Assembly (NCBI GenBank): GCA_027310565.1
Contig: DAIDAP010000023.1
Span: 62,001-126,000, forward strand
DNA from: Chloroflexota bacterium
Lineage (GTDB): Bacteria > Chloroflexota > Limnocylindria > P2-11E
DNA length: 64,000 nt
Direction: 5' to 3'
The notes under the pieces are model-generated. The model was given only the letters and a program-made list of their open reading frames with translations, was not told the DNA's origin and searched no databases. This document shows, piece by piece, positions 41,421 to 48,369 of this stretch (position 1 is the stretch's first letter; each line of letters begins with the position of its first letter). Position numbers and translations under genes: made by a program.

Positions 41421-41451
41421 GCGCGTGGGGCGGATGCCCTAGTGCGTGGGG

Positions 41452-42459
41452 CTACAGGGACGTGACGAGCGCGCGCACCTCGTCCGGCGCCAGGCGCGTC
41501 GGGTCGCCGTACAGCCCGACCCGGTCCAGCACGCCGCCGTAGCGCTCGCGCAGCGTGGCGCCGAGCGCGGCGTGGTCGTCCGCGCGCGTGACGAACGCTT
41601 CGAACATCGCTTGCGTCACCAGGCGCGGAAGCTCGTCGAAGCGCCCGCGGCGCGCGAGCACGGACAGCTCCTCGCCGATCGCGCTCCAGCCGTGGTGCTC
41701 GAGCACCGCGCGATAGGCGGGGGTCGACGCGTAGAACGCGAGCTGCTGCCGGGCGTACTCCTCGTCCGCCGCGAGCGTGGGGCTCGACGCGACCACGGTG
41801 AACACCGGGCAGACGAACGAGAACGCGGCGCGCTCGCGTCCGCTCTTCGCGAGACCGCGCGTCACCGCAGGCAGCGCCACCTCGCGCAGGTAGGCCGGTG
41901 TCGAGAACGGGTGTCCGACGACGCCGTCGGCGATCTCGCCCGCGAGGCGGTACATCCGCGGGTTCACCGCCGCGAGGTGGATGGCGATGCGCGGATGGTC
42001 GATGGGGCCCGGATCGAAGAACGGCGACATGAGGTCGAACCGGTAGAAGTCGCCCCGGAAGGAGAGGCGGTGCTCGTGCTGGAACGCGCCCCAGATGTGG
42101 CGCAGCGCCGCCACGTACTCGCGCACGCGCGCGAGCGGACGATCGAAGGCCGCGGAGAAGCGACGCTCGACGTGCGCGCGGACCTGCGTGCCGAGCCCGA
42201 GGTCGAACCGCCCGCGGCTCGCCTTCGCCAGGGCCCACGCGTCCATCGCGGTCACCATCGGGCTGCGCGGGAACGCGACGGTGATGCCGGTGCCCAGCCG
42301 CAGACGCTCCGTCGCGGTCGCGGCGACCGCGAACGGAAGGAACGGATCGACCTGCGTCTCGGCCACCCACAGGCCGTGGAAGCCGCTGTGCTCGAGGCCC
42401 CGCGCGACGCCGTCGGCAGCGGCGACGTCGAGCCCGGTGAGGAACGCGTCCAGCCGCAC
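41452..42459 (-). CDS. LLM-class (F420-type) oxidoreductase, TIGR03617-like
   Basis: 335 residues of the luciferase-like monooxygenase barrel. LEHSGFHGLWVAETQVDPFL, LRLGTGITVAFPRSPMVTAM and SRGRFDLGLGTQVRAHVERRF are typical of F420-dependent actinobacterial and Chloroflexota enzymes. Likely substrate-unknown F420H2 oxidoreductase; flavin use cannot be excluded. A CRP-like palindrome lies 49 bp upstream of the ATG. A second LLM protein is at 60552. Confidence 0.85.
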   Translation of the reverse strand: MRLDAFLTGLDVAAADGVARGLEHSGFHGLWVAETQVDPFLPFAVAATATERLRLGTGITVAFPRSPMVTAMDAWALAKASRGRFDLGLGTQVRAHVERRFSAAFDRPLARVREYVAALRHIWGAFQHEHRLSFRGDFYRFDLMSPFFDPGPIDHPRIAIHLAAVNPRMYRLAGEIADGVVGHPFSTPAYLREVALPAVTRGLAKSGRERAAFSFVCPVFTVVASSPTLAADEEYARQQLAFYASTPAYRAVLEHHGWSAIGEELSVLARRGRFDELPRLVTQAMFEAFVTRADDHAALGATLRERYGGVLDRVGLYGDPTRLAPDEVRALVTSL

Positions 42460-42507
42460 GCACCGGAGCCTACCCGGGACGATCCACGCGGCGCGGGCCG
42501 AGCCGGT

Positions 42508-42525
42508 GTGTGACGCCGGTCACAC
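42508..42525. promoter_or_regulatory. CRP-like palindrome (site 3)
   Basis: GTGTGAC-N4-GTCACAC; it contains TGTGA-N6-TCACA, the exact CRP/FNR-family consensus. It lies between the divergent LLM gene (starts 42459, minus) and the small gene at 42635 (plus). Confidence 0.55.
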
Positions 42526-42634
42526 TCGGGGGCCGAATGGTGCCGTTCGTCACGTCCATCTCGGGACGCCGGGACGACGACGGACGAGCGGGCGCCGTCC
42601 AGACTTGGATGGACCAAATGTCCGGAGCACGCAC

Positions 42635-42802
42635 ATGAACCTCCTCGAAGGCCTTCTCGTCTACCGCGCGATCGAGCATCGCAACGAGAAGGACTCGTCC
42701 TCGCGCGGCACCCTGCTGATCGAGGAGGACCTCCTCCCGTACTCAGACCCGCTCGCCGAGGCCCGCCACGATCCCGAGGTCGCGAGGGCCATCGCGTCCT
42801 AG
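42635..42802 (+). CDS. Small acidic hypothetical protein
   Basis: 55 residues beginning MNLLEGLLVYRAIEHRNEK; acidic, no membrane segment, no Cys. GGAG lies 8 nt before the ATG, and a CRP-like site is about 110 bp upstream. Its TAG stop lies inside the CTAGTGTC palindrome shared with the converging gene. Family not recognised. Confidence 0.55.
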   Translation: MNLLEGLLVYRAIEHRNEKDSSSRGTLLIEEDLLPYSDPLAEARHDPEVARAIAS

Positions 42803-42816
42803 TGTCACGACACTAG
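42799..42816. repeat. Palindrome holding two convergent stop codons
   Basis: CTAGTGTC-AC-GACACTAG, perfect 8 bp arms. The TAG of the plus-strand gene (42800-42802) and the TAG of the minus-strand gene (42813-42815) are symmetrical parts of it. Probably a compact bidirectional terminator, though there is no T tract on either side. Confidence 0.6.
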
Positions 42817-43325
42817 CCGCGATCGGCGAAGGTGAACCGCGTCGCGGACGCGTTGAAGCGCTTCACGTCGAAGGCGATGAGCTTGGAGGGCCGCGCGCGG
42901 AAGATGTGGCCCTGCTCGTACTGCTCCGGCTTCGGCCGGTAGCCGAAGCCGCGTCCGTATTTCTCGCCGTACCGCTTCGCGATCGAGACCGCCAGCCGGT
43001 GCTCGACGCCGCGCACGACGTCCACGGTCGCCTCTCCGTAGGCGGCGCGGTGCACGATCTGCATCCCGAACGCCAGGCGCGGATCGCGCGCGAGGTTGCG
43101 CGCCCAGCGCGTGCGGTCGCTCCCCTCGAAGTAGAGCGTGCCGCCGACCCACACGCCCCACTGCTGCACAAGGTGCGGCGCGCCGTCGGCGTCGGTCGTC
43201 GCGATCCAGAGGTACGGGAACGTCGTGAGGAGCTTTCGTACGGCGGCCCAGGTGAGCATGCCCCCAGGCGCGGTGCTGATGTACCCGCTCGGCAGCCTCG
43301 GGCGGTCGCGCCGTGGCGCGGGCAC
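42813..43325 (-). CDS. PNPOx-like split-barrel (F420/flavin-binding) protein
   Basis: 170 residues. TFPYLWIATTDADGAPHLVQ, then WGVWVGGTLYFEGSDRTRWA and ARDPRLAFGMQIVH follow the pyridoxamine-5'-phosphate oxidase-like split beta-barrel pattern, seen in F420- or FMN-dependent reductases. RFTFADRG ends the protein. ATG at 43325 is the first start with the full domain. Substrate unknown; an F420 role fits the LLM genes nearby. Confidence 0.75.
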   Translation of the reverse strand: MPAPRRDRPRLPSGYISTAPGGMLTWAAVRKLLTTFPYLWIATTDADGAPHLVQQWGVWVGGTLYFEGSDRTRWARNLARDPRLAFGMQIVHRAAYGEATVDVVRGVEHRLAVSIAKRYGEKYGRGFGYRPKPEQYEQGHIFRARPSKLIAFDVKRFNASATRFTFADRG

Positions 43326-43357
43326 GTGCCCATCCTACGCGCGCTAGATTCGACGGC

Positions 43358-43708
43358 GTGATCGTGTGCGTGCCCGTCGCGCCGGACGGCAGCATCGACC
43401 CGCGCTGGGGCCGCGCCGCGCGCGTCGCGGTCGCGCGGCTCGGCCCCAGCGGCGTCGAGCGCTGGGACGAGCTCGACGTCGGCTGGGACCGGCTCCACGA
43501 CGCCGGGCCCGAGGGTCAGCACCACGCGCGGGTCGCCGCGTTCCTGCGCGAGCATGGCGTGCAGCTCGTGCTCGCCGGCCACATGGGGCCCGGCATGGCG
43601 CGGATGCTGCCGAGGATGGGCATCGCGGTGCGTCTTGGGGCGTCCGGGAGCGCGCGCGAGGCGGTGGCCGCGGCCGGAGCGCTTGTGCACCGTGCCCCAG
43701 GCCGTTGA
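43358..43708 (+). CDS. NifX/NafY-like cluster-binding domain protein
   Basis: 116 residues. IVCVPVAPDGSIDPRWGRA is the start of the dinitrogenase iron-molybdenum cofactor (NifX/COG1433) fold; VQLVLAGHMGPGMARMLPRM is its conserved second half. Such stand-alone proteins occur in organisms without nitrogenase and may bind metal clusters. A TAGATT hexamer ends 7 bp before the GTG, suggesting a leaderless message. Its stop codon overlaps the -35 of the Met-leader promoter. Confidence 0.75.
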   Translation: MIVCVPVAPDGSIDPRWGRAARVAVARLGPSGVERWDELDVGWDRLHDAGPEGQHHARVAAFLREHGVQLVLAGHMGPGMARMLPRMGIAVRLGASGSAREAVAAAGALVHRAPGR

Positions 43709-43734
43709 CCGTTCCGGGTCGCGGGCCGTACGGT
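43705..43734 (+). promoter_or_regulatory. Promoter of the Met-leader attenuator
   Basis: TTGACC, 18 bp, TACGGT. The -10 ends 9 bp before the leader ATG. The TGA stop of the NifX-like gene (43706-43708) lies inside the -35. Confidence 0.65.
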
Positions 43735-43743
43735 CGCCGCCTC

Positions 43744-43827
43744 ATGACGCATCGGGCGATGTCCATGTCCATGGCGATGGCCTCGGGTGGCGAGGCCTTC
43801 GTGGCGTTGGACGTGACCCGGGCGTAG
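43744..43827 (+). CDS. Met-rich attenuator leader peptide
   Basis: 27-codon frame starting MTHRAMSMSMAMAS; five Met in the first 12 residues. A perfect 7 bp hairpin GGCCTCG/CGAGGCC (43779-43785 with 43791-43797) follows the Met codons. CCCGGGC at 43817-43823, next to the stop codon, can pair with the CCCGG of the terminator 5' arm. Ribosome stalling at Met codons would free it and prevent termination. The reading frame, its bias and its position directly before a terminator argue for a methionine attenuator. Confidence 0.75.
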   Translation: MTHRAMSMSMAMASGGEAFVALDVTRA

Positions 43828-43848
43828 ACCCGACCGCGGCAGCACACG

Positions 43849-43880
43849 AAGGCCCCCGGAGCACCGGGGGCTTTTTCTTT
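43849..43880 (+). terminator. Attenuator terminator (Met leader)
   Basis: 8 bp GC-only stem GCCCCCGG with CCGGGGGC, AGCA loop, extended by GU/AU pairs, followed by TTTTTCTTTT. Lies just before the ribosome binding site of the PLP-enzyme gene. Confidence 0.88.
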
Positions 43881-43891
43881 TGGAGGGCGAG

Positions 43892-45136
43892 ATGGCGACG
43901 ACGACGATCACCCGGAGTGCGCTCCGCGGACTGCGCTGCCGCGCGTGCGGCGCGCTCGGGCCGGCCGACGAGCGCTACGTCTGCGGCGAGTGCCTCGGCC
44001 CGATCGAGCCCGAGTACGACCTCGCGTCGTTCGAGCCGGGTGCGCTGCGCCGGGACATCGAGCGCGGGCCGCGCTCGCTGTGGCGCTACGCGCCGCTCCT
44101 TCCGGTGCGGGAGCCGGGTCTCCGCCACGCCGTCGGCTGGACGCCGCTCCTCCCGGCGCCCCGGCTCGGCGCGGCCCTCCGCGTCGAGCGTCTGTACCTG
44201 AAGGACGACACGCGCAATCCGACGCTCTCGTTCAAGGACCGGCCGGTGGCGATCGCGCTCGCGCGCGCCCTCGCGCTCGGCCTCGACACGCTCGCGTGCG
44301 CCTCGACCGGGAACCTCGCCGGCGCTGTCGCGTCGGCCGCGGCCCGCGCGGGCCTGCGGGCGTTCGTGTTCGTGCCCGAGGCGACCGAGGCGGGGAAGAC
44401 CGCGAGCGCCGCAGCGTACGGCGCGACCGTCGTCCGCGTGCGCGGCACGTACGACCAGGTGAACCGGCTCTGCGGCCGGCTCGCGGACGAGCGCGGCTGG
44501 GGCTTCGTGAACTTCACGCTGCGCCCGTACTACGCGGAGGGCTCGAAGACGCTGCTGTTCGAGTGCGCGGAGCAGCTCGGCTGGGAGCTGCCGCACCACG
44601 TCGTCGTGCCGGTCGGGTCGGGGGCGCTCCTCACGCGCACCGCGACCGCCGTCGCGCAGCTCCGCGCGACGCGCCTGGCCGGCGGCGAGCACTGCCACAT
44701 CCACGCCGCGCAGCCCGCGGGCTGCGCGCCGGTGTCCGACGCCGTCCTCGACGGATGGCGGTCCGTCGCTCCGGTCCGCGCGCCGGCGACGCTCGCACGG
44801 TCGCTCGCCATCGGCGCGCCCGCCGACGGCGACGGCTCGGTCGCCGCGATCCGCGAGTCGCGCGGCAGCGCGGCGTCGGTGGACGACGACGCGATCCGCG
44901 ACGCCGTCCGGCTGCTCGCGGCGACCGAGGGCGTGCTCGTCGAGCCGGCGGGCGGCGTCGTCATAGCGGCGGCGCGCGAGCTGGCATCGCGCGGCGTGTT
45001 CCACACCGGCGAGACCGTCGTGCTCTACCTGACCGGCAACGGGTACAAAGGGGGCCCCGAGGAGATCCCGCTGCGCCCGGTCATCGACGCCGACGCCGAC
45101 GCCTTCGCCGAGGCGTACGGGGAGGTGGCCCCATGA
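43892..45136 (+). CDS. Threonine-synthase-like PLP enzyme
   Basis: 414 residues, fold-type II PLP enzyme. The N-terminal zinc ribbon (CRACG, CGEC; Cys16, 19, 31, 34) and the PLP lysine 115 in NPTLSFKDRPVAIA resemble ThrC; STGNLAGAV binds phosphate. ATG 43892 follows GGAGGG. It overlaps the sulfur-carrier gene as ATGA, and the operon is under a Met-rich leader. A plain threonine synthase would be expected under Thr/Ile control. I infer a sulfhydrylase making homocysteine from a (phospho)homoserine-type substrate with the carrier thiocarboxylate, by analogy with CysM-CysO. Threonine synthase remains the fallback. Confidence 0.8.
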   Translation: MATTTITRSALRGLRCRACGALGPADERYVCGECLGPIEPEYDLASFEPGALRRDIERGPRSLWRYAPLLPVREPGLRHAVGWTPLLPAPRLGAALRVERLYLKDDTRNPTLSFKDRPVAIALARALALGLDTLACASTGNLAGAVASAAARAGLRAFVFVPEATEAGKTASAAAYGATVVRVRGTYDQVNRLCGRLADERGWGFVNFTLRPYYAEGSKTLLFECAEQLGWELPHHVVVPVGSGALLTRTATAVAQLRATRLAGGEHCHIHAAQPAGCAPVSDAVLDGWRSVAPVRAPATLARSLAIGAPADGDGSVAAIRESRGSAASVDDDAIRDAVRLLAATEGVLVEPAGGVVIAAARELASRGVFHTGETVVLYLTGNGYKGGPEEIPLRPVIDADADAFAEAYGEVAP

Positions 45137-45399
45137 CCGTCCTGCGGCTGCCCTCGCCGCTGCGCTCGGCGGTCGGCGGGCGGACGACGGTGGAGATCGA
45201 GGCGAGCGACCTCGCCTCGCTGCCCGCGGCCGTCGCCGCGCGCTACCCGGACCTCGCCGCCCGCGTGCTGCGCGACGGGGCGTTCGGGCGGTTCGTGACC
45301 GTCTTCGTCGACGGCGAGGACGCGCGCTTCCTCGCCGCGGACACGCCGCTCGGATCGGCGCGCGTCGTCGAGCTGCTGCCCGCGATGAGCGGCGGCTGA
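45133..45399 (+). CDS. ThiS/MoaD-family sulfur carrier protein
   Basis: 88 residues with a ubiquitin-like beta-grasp pattern: VLRLPSPLRSAVGG, TVEIEASDLASLPAAVAARY, then FVTVFVDGEDARFL and the C-terminal tail LLPAMSGG. The terminal di-glycine is where an E1-like enzyme would adenylate and thiocarboxylate the protein. The start overlaps the PLP-enzyme stop (ATGA), implying equal translation of the two. No E1-like or JAMM protease gene is visible in this window. Confidence 0.88.
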   Translation: MTVLRLPSPLRSAVGGRTTVEIEASDLASLPAAVAARYPDLAARVLRDGAFGRFVTVFVDGEDARFLAADTPLGSARVVELLPAMSGG

Positions 45400-45477
45400 G
45401 CGCGGCCCGGGCTCGCGCCGCGCTTGCCACCCGCGCAAGCACGCGCCGGGACGCGAACGGCGGCGCAGCTCGGCCTG

Positions 45478-45506
45478 TTGCGTGGCCGAGCGGCGGCTGG
45501 TAGTGT
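45478..45506 (+). promoter_or_regulatory. Promoter of the Val/Ile/Leu-leader attenuator upstream of the second regulator
   Basis: TTGCGT, 17 bp, TAGTGT; the -10 ends 12 bp before the GTG of the leader. Confidence 0.55.
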
Positions 45507-45518
45507 TCGACGCTCCAG

Positions 45519-45596
45519 GTGGCTCAGCCGATCGTCATCGTCGTCCCGGTCCTCGTCCTTGCGACGAGCCAGACGGCGTTGGGAGGCGGCAGCTAG
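45519..45596 (+). CDS. Val/Ile/Leu-rich attenuator leader peptide (regulator gene)
   Basis: 25 codons from GTG: VAQPIVIVVPVLVLATS and then QTALGGGS. Nine of residues 5-14 are Ile, Val or Leu. A hairpin CTCGTC/GACGAG (45552-45557 with 45563-45568) follows. GGGAGGC at 45581-45587, just before the stop, can pair with the terminator 5' arm at 45625. Confidence 0.72.
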   Translation: MAQPIVIVVPVLVLATSQTALGGGS

Positions 45597-45624
45597 CGAA
45601 CCCGCGGAACAGCAGCAAACACGG

Positions 45625-45650
45625 AAGGCCTCCCGACAACGGGAGGCCTT
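45625..45650 (+). terminator. Attenuator terminator (branched-chain leader 1)
   Basis: Perfect 11 bp stem AAGGCCTCCCG, loop ACAA, followed by CTTCGTTG; the T tract is weak. The same 5' arm motif as in the Cys-leader terminator. Confidence 0.8.
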
Positions 45651-45670
45651 CTTCGTTGTGGAGGACGGCG

Positions 45671-46330
45671 ACGAGCGAGCGGCGGTACATCGCGATCGCG
45701 TTCGCGGGCGGCAGGCGAGCCGCCGGCGCCGCCCTGCGCGACGCCCTCCAGGCCGAGACGGAGGATGGCACGCGCGTGCTGCGCACCGCGGCGGCGGTGA
45801 CCGCGCTGGCCGAGGTGGGCGAGGGCGTGGAGGCTCGGGCGCACGCCGAGCGGCTTCGCGAGCGCCTCGCGGCCACGCTCCGCGACGGCGCGCTCTCGGC
45901 CGGCGTCGCCGGGCCCAAGCCGGGCGCCTCCGGCGCGCACTACGCGCTCGTGCAGGCCGAGCACGCGCTCGTCATCGGGCGCGCCCTGCACGGCGACGGG
46001 CGCACGACGCACTTCGACGAGCTCGGCCCTTACTGCTTCGTCCTCACGCAGCCGGCGACCGACGTGCGCGCGTTCGCGGAGCGCGTCCTCGGACCGCTCA
46101 TCGAGGACGACCGCCACAGCGAGCTCGTCGACACGCTCGAGGTCTACCTGCGCACCCAGGGGAACCTCAACGAGGTGGCCCGGCGGATCTTCCTGCACCG
46201 CAACACCGTCCGTCACCGGCTGAAGCGCATCGCGAAGCTGACCGGCGCCGACCTCGACGATCCGGACATGCGGCTCGCGTTCCAGCTCGCGATCCTCGGC
46301 CGGCGCGCGCTGAGCCGGATGACTTCGTGA
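45671..46330 (+). CDS. Short PucR/CdaR-type transcription regulator (paralogue 2)
   Basis: 219 residues if started at ACG 45671. Paralogue of the protein at 19456: HYALVQAEHALVIGRAL and TTHFDELGPYCFVLTQ align with it, and the helix-turn-helix is VARRIFLHRNTVRHRLK. No ATG or GTG occurs in frame; ACG sits exactly where paralogue 1 has ATG, with GGAGG 6 nt upstream. The in-frame TTG at 45656 is the alternative. It lies under a Val/Ile/Leu-rich attenuator and directly upstream of the attenuated ilv operon, so it probably controls branched-chain genes. Confidence 0.78.
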   Translation, partial: TSERRYIAIAFAGGRRAAGAALRDALQAETEDGTRVLRTAAAVTALAEVGEGVEARAHAERLRERLAATLRDGALSAGVAGPKPGASGAHYALVQAEHALVIGRALHGDGRTTHFDELGPYCFVLTQPATDVRAFAERVLGPLIEDDRHSELVDTLEVYLRTQGNLNEVARRIFLHRNTVRHRLKRIAKLTGADLDDPDMRLAFQLAILGRRALSRMTS

Positions 46331-46359
46331 TGCACACCGCACAACAACGCCCGCGTGCC

Positions 46360-46391
46360 TTGACCGCGCGGCGCCCGGCCGCGTTCACTCT
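46360..46391 (+). promoter_or_regulatory. Promoter of the ilv-operon leader
   Basis: TTGACC at 46360-46365 is clear; the -10 is poor (TTCACT at 18 bp spacing, or CACTCT at 20 bp). The leader ATG is at 46399, so again there is little or no untranslated region. Confidence 0.45.
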
Positions 46392-46398
46392 GGACGGC

Positions 46399-46470
46399 AT
46401 GGGCCGCCTCGTCCTCGTCCTTATCGGGATCGTCCTCGTCGAGAGGGCGTACGTCCGTTCGGGAGGGTAG
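46399..46470 (+). CDS. Leu/Val/Ile-rich attenuator leader peptide (ilv operon)
   Basis: 23 codons, MGRLVLVLIGIVLVERAY and then VRSGG: nine Leu/Val/Ile among residues 4-14, next to ilv genes, the classic ilv leader pattern. CGGGAGG at 46460-46466, before the stop, is complementary to the terminator 5' arm at 46505. Confidence 0.85.
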   Translation: MGRLVLVLIGIVLVERAYVRSGG

Positions 46471-46504
46471 CGGCTCACACCACGCACCACACGGCAGCAC
46501 AGAG

Positions 46505-46529
46505 AAGGCCTCCCGAACCGGGAGGCCTT
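46505..46529 (+). terminator. Attenuator terminator (ilv operon)
   Basis: Perfect 11 bp stem AAGGCCTCCCG, loop AAC, followed by CTTCGTTCT. Located 50 bp before the ilvB-like start. Confidence 0.82.
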
Positions 46530-46578
46530 CTTCGTTCTCACGGACAGGCCGAGACGAGCGCGAGAAAAGGAGACGGCG

Positions 46579-48357
46579 ATGGCGATCAGACTCGAACGCG
46601 AGCCCCGCGAGCGCCAGGCCACGTGGGCCGAGAGCGGGAACTCCGTCGTCGTCGACATCCTGCGCTCCTGGGGCGTGACGTTCTTCGCCGGCGTGAACGG
46701 CGGCGGGGTCGTGCACGTCGCAAAGAGCTTCGAGCCGTTCGACGACCCGGCGCAGGCGCACGACGGCGTGTCGCGGCTGCTCACGATGAGCGAGTACGTC
46801 GCGGGCTTCGCGCCGCTCGGCTACTGGCTCGCTTCCGGGCGCGTCGCGGGCTGCCTCACCACGACCGGCGCCGCGACGAAGCTCGGCGCGAGCGGGCTGT
46901 CGGACGCGAAGCTGCACAACATCCCGGCGGTCTACCTGGTGGCCCTCAACTCCACGCTGTCGATCGGGAACGGGCCGCTCCAGGACGTGTCGGAGCACGG
47001 CATGAACATCGTCCCCCAGCTCGAGGCCGAGCTCGGCGAGGGGTGCGTCGTCATCGACAACATCAACCGCCTCGAGGACGGAATGCGGCGCGCGCAGCAC
47101 ATGCTGAAGCGCAGCAAGCCCGTCGCCATCGCGTTCCACCCCGACGTGCTGTCGCGTCCGACCGACGCCGCGGCGCCGTGGACCTCCAACCCGGCCACGT
47201 TCGCCGCGCGCGACGTCGCCGAGTTCCTGGAGGAGTTCCCGCGGGTCTCGCGCGGCAGGCGCGTCGTCATCTACGTCTCCGGCGAGGCCGCCTTCGTCCC
47301 CGGCATCCGAGAAGCGACGACCCACCTCTCTCATCTCCTGCGCGCTCCCACGGTGTGGTCGGTGAACGGAGCCAACGCCGTCTCGCCGACCAACCCGTGG
47401 GGGTACGGCTACATCTCGTTCGGCGGCAACGACGCCGCGATGGAGCTGTGGCGCGGGCTCACCGCGGACGACGTGGTCGTCACGCTCGGCTTCGATCCCG
47501 GTGAGTACTCGCTCAACCTGGGGCGCATCCCGGCCGGCTGGGTGTACCACTTCACCGACCTGCGCGACCCGTACGGGCACAAGCACGGCGAGTTCCGTCA
47601 CCGTGCCGCGCACGAGTACCGCATGGTCCGCGGCGACATCGGGATGGTGCTGCGCGAGATCCTCCCGCGCCTCGAGCGCACCGTCGGCGAGCGGCCGCAC
47701 ACGCCGATGGCGCCGCGCGACCTCAACACGCGCGAGATCTCGCGCGACACGCGGCCGGGCACCGTCGACGCCGTGGAGTTCTACGGCCGCCTCCACCGGA
47801 TGTGGCGGCCGGGGTCGATCGGGTTCGACGACGTCTGCACCGCCTACAAGGACCGGCAGTACGTCGCGCAGCGGCCGAGCGAGGCGATCCGGTTCTTCAC
47901 GACGCACGACGGCTCGGCGATGGGCGGCGGCTTCGGCCTCGGTGTCGGCGCGAAGTGCGCCGAGCCCGACCTGCACACGTTCGTCTTCACCGGCGACGGG
48001 TGCTGGCGGCTCTTCGGCGGAGCGCTCGCCGACGCCGCGAACCTCGGTCTCAACGTCTTCGTCGTGAACAACGGCGTGCTCGGCATCGTCGACAAGGGCC
48101 TCGAGGTGATCATCCCCGACGTCGAGAAGCGCAGGTACCACAGCCGGCTGCCGCGGATCGACTTCACCAGGGCCGCCGAGGCGCACGGCTGGGAGGCTGC
48201 CCGCGTGGCCCCCGACCTCTCCGACCTCGGCGACATCGTCGACGCGTGCTACGAGCGGCGCGGCCGCTCGCTCCTGGTGGAGGTCCCGGTCGACCCGGAC
48301 CAGCTCATCGGGCTCAATCCGCGGCTTGCCAACCTGACGACGAAGACCTACCTCTAA
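46579..48357 (+). CDS. ilvB: Divergent acetolactate-synthase-like ThDP enzyme
   Basis: 592 residues. ThDP-binding motif VFTGDGCWRLFGGALADAAN with FVVNN; the N-terminal catalytic-Glu region reads LLTMSEYVAGFAPLGYWLAS instead of the usual RHEQ-containing form. The overall match to IlvB is weak: no recognisable FAD-type central domain and no ilvN next to it. Context (ILV leader, then ilvC, leuA, ilvD) makes acetolactate synthase the best call; other ThDP decarboxylases or ligases are possible. AAAAGGAG precedes the ATG. Confidence 0.7.
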   Translation: MAIRLEREPRERQATWAESGNSVVVDILRSWGVTFFAGVNGGGVVHVAKSFEPFDDPAQAHDGVSRLLTMSEYVAGFAPLGYWLASGRVAGCLTTTGAATKLGASGLSDAKLHNIPAVYLVALNSTLSIGNGPLQDVSEHGMNIVPQLEAELGEGCVVIDNINRLEDGMRRAQHMLKRSKPVAIAFHPDVLSRPTDAAAPWTSNPATFAARDVAEFLEEFPRVSRGRRVVIYVSGEAAFVPGIREATTHLSHLLRAPTVWSVNGANAVSPTNPWGYGYISFGGNDAAMELWRGLTADDVVVTLGFDPGEYSLNLGRIPAGWVYHFTDLRDPYGHKHGEFRHRAAHEYRMVRGDIGMVLREILPRLERTVGERPHTPMAPRDLNTREISRDTRPGTVDAVEFYGRLHRMWRPGSIGFDDVCTAYKDRQYVAQRPSEAIRFFTTHDGSAMGGGFGLGVGAKCAEPDLHTFVFTGDGCWRLFGGALADAANLGLNVFVVNNGVLGIVDKGLEVIIPDVEKRRYHSRLPRIDFTRAAEAHGWEAARVAPDLSDLGDIVDACYERRGRSLLVEVPVDPDQLIGLNPRLANLTTKTYL

Positions 48358-48369
48358 AGGAGGATCGCC

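Noticed and set aside
43828-43891. SAM or T-box riboswitch before the threonine-synthase-like gene
   Set aside because: Too short for either; only the terminator stem and a ribosome binding site are present. The Met-rich leader explains the control.
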